Origin: Spirosomataceae bacterium
GTDB lineage: Bacteria; Bacteroidota; Bacteroidia; Cytophagales; Spirosomataceae
DNA length: 6,392 nt
Assembly (NCBI GenBank): GCA_025455795.1
Contig: JALOLW010000249.1
Location: 1-6,392 of the forward strand
Direction: 5' to 3'
Numbering within the stretch: the first letter of the stretch is position 1; each line of letters begins with the position of its first letter. The translations under genes and the position numbers were made by a program. Under the pieces are notes generated by a model that saw only the letters and a program-made list of their open reading frames with translations, did not search any database and was not told the DNA's origin. Shown in pieces: positions 5,907 to 6,392 of the stretch.

Positions 5907-6392
5907 AAATAGAGCAAAACACACATTCTCAGTACATTGCCGACATCAAAGCCATCCTTGCTGCCGCCAAACAGCAAGTGTATAGTGCCGTAAATACCGC
6001 CATGGTGCAAGCCTATTGGCTCATTGGCAAGCGAATAGTGGAACAAGAACAACACGGAAAGGAACGGGCCGAATACGGTAGTTTTTTGATTAAAAACCTT
6101 GCCGAAGAATTAACCAATGAATTCGGAAAGGGGTTTTCGGAGCAGAGTCTCAAAAATTTCAGACAGTTTTATGTCGTATTCAATGACCTTCCAATTAGCT
6201 CTACCATTTGGAACGAATTGCCAACTCAAAAAGGCTCTACACTGTGGAGCCAATTGAGTTGGTCACATTTTAAAGCCTTAATGCGAGTAACCAACCCCGA
6301 AGCACGGGCTTACTATCTCAAAGAAACCGCCGAAAACAATTGGTCGGTGCGGACGCTCGACCGAAACATTGCCACCCAATACTACGAGCGGC
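5903..6392 (+). CDS. DUF1016/YhcG-family protein (predicted PDDEXK nuclease), N-terminal part only
   Basis: The frame opens with the ATG at 5903, overlapping the hsdM TGA as ATGA, and stays open for 163 codons to the window edge. The visible part is the DUF1016 N-terminal domain. Recognisable stretches are the helix around VYSAVNTAMVQAYWLIGKRI, then EYGSFLIKNLAEELTNEFGKGFSEQSLKNFRQFY, LSWSHFKALMRVTNPEARAYYL and NWSVRTLDRNI. In complete members a C-terminal YhcG domain of the PDDEXK nuclease superfamily follows; that half lies beyond 6392 and its catalytic residues cannot be checked. The start at 5903 is chosen because the ATG at 5899 opens a different frame. The ATGA overlap implies translational coupling with hsdM. 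DUF1016 genes recur within type I restriction operons, but their role there is not established; an accessory nuclease or regulator is a guess. A 36-bp partial duplication sits at 6198-6256. Confidence 0.9.
   Translation, partial: MKIEQNTHSQYIADIKAILAAAKQQVYSAVNTAMVQAYWLIGKRIVEQEQHGKERAEYGSFLIKNLAEELTNEFGKGFSEQSLKNFRQFYVVFNDLPISSTIWNELPTQKGSTLWSQLSWSHFKALMRVTNPEARAYYLKETAENNWSVRTLDRNIATQYYER
6198..6256 (+). repeat. 36-bp-period in-frame partial duplication within the DUF1016 gene
   Basis: Segments 6198-6220 and 6234-6256 both begin GCTCTAC and end AATTG, and match at 18 of 23 positions with a period of 36 bases (12 codons). They encode STIWNEL and STLWSQL. The unit lies just before the conserved LSWSHFKAL stretch, in a part of the family that varies in length. 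It looks like an old tandem duplication lengthening a loop. Confidence 0.6.

Overview
The window looks like chromosomal DNA of a Bacteroidota bacterium (Cytophagia or a related class; no finer call is possible). Supporting signs are promoter -7 boxes of the TAnnTTTG type, the absence of Shine-Dalgarno sequences before all five genes, and gene families typical of the phylum: a PadR regulator paired with a PspC/DUF2807 membrane protein, and a short MarC-type protein.

Layout. (1) Positions 1-2888, minus strand: a two-gene operon made of a small PadR-family repressor followed by a large membrane protein with two PspC domains and a C-terminal DUF2807 ('head GIN') beta domain. The large gene fills 1-2465 and runs off the left edge without a stop, so a caller that requires closed ORFs would miss it and report antisense shadows. 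(2) Positions 2889-3164: a divergent intergenic region with a good Bacteroidota-type promoter for the padR operon, a cluster of GGTAC-containing repeats over that promoter (candidate PadR operator), alternative hairpins in the padR leader, and a second -7 box for the rightward gene. (3) Positions 3165-3734, plus strand: a 189-residue MarC-family inner-membrane protein. (4) Positions 3849-6392, plus strand: the start of a type I restriction-modification locus, with a complete HsdM methyltransferase (685 aa, NFPF motif IV, long helical C-terminal region) overlapping by ATGA a DUF1016/YhcG-family gene cut by the right edge. hsdS and hsdR are expected further right but are not visible.

How the parts work together. 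By family knowledge, the PadR-PspC/DUF2807 pair is likely an autoregulated envelope-stress or membrane-integrity module, with PadR as the switch and the PspC protein as the membrane component. The MarC gene has its own promoter and no proven link to either side. HsdM and the DUF1016 protein are almost certainly co-translated, making the DUF1016 protein a candidate accessory factor of the restriction system. I see no tRNA, rRNA, CRISPR array, insertion sequence or phage gene. Nothing here is clearly a new system. The points most worth a second look are the padR promoter/operator, the overlapping leader hairpins, and the DUF1016 gene inside the restriction operon.
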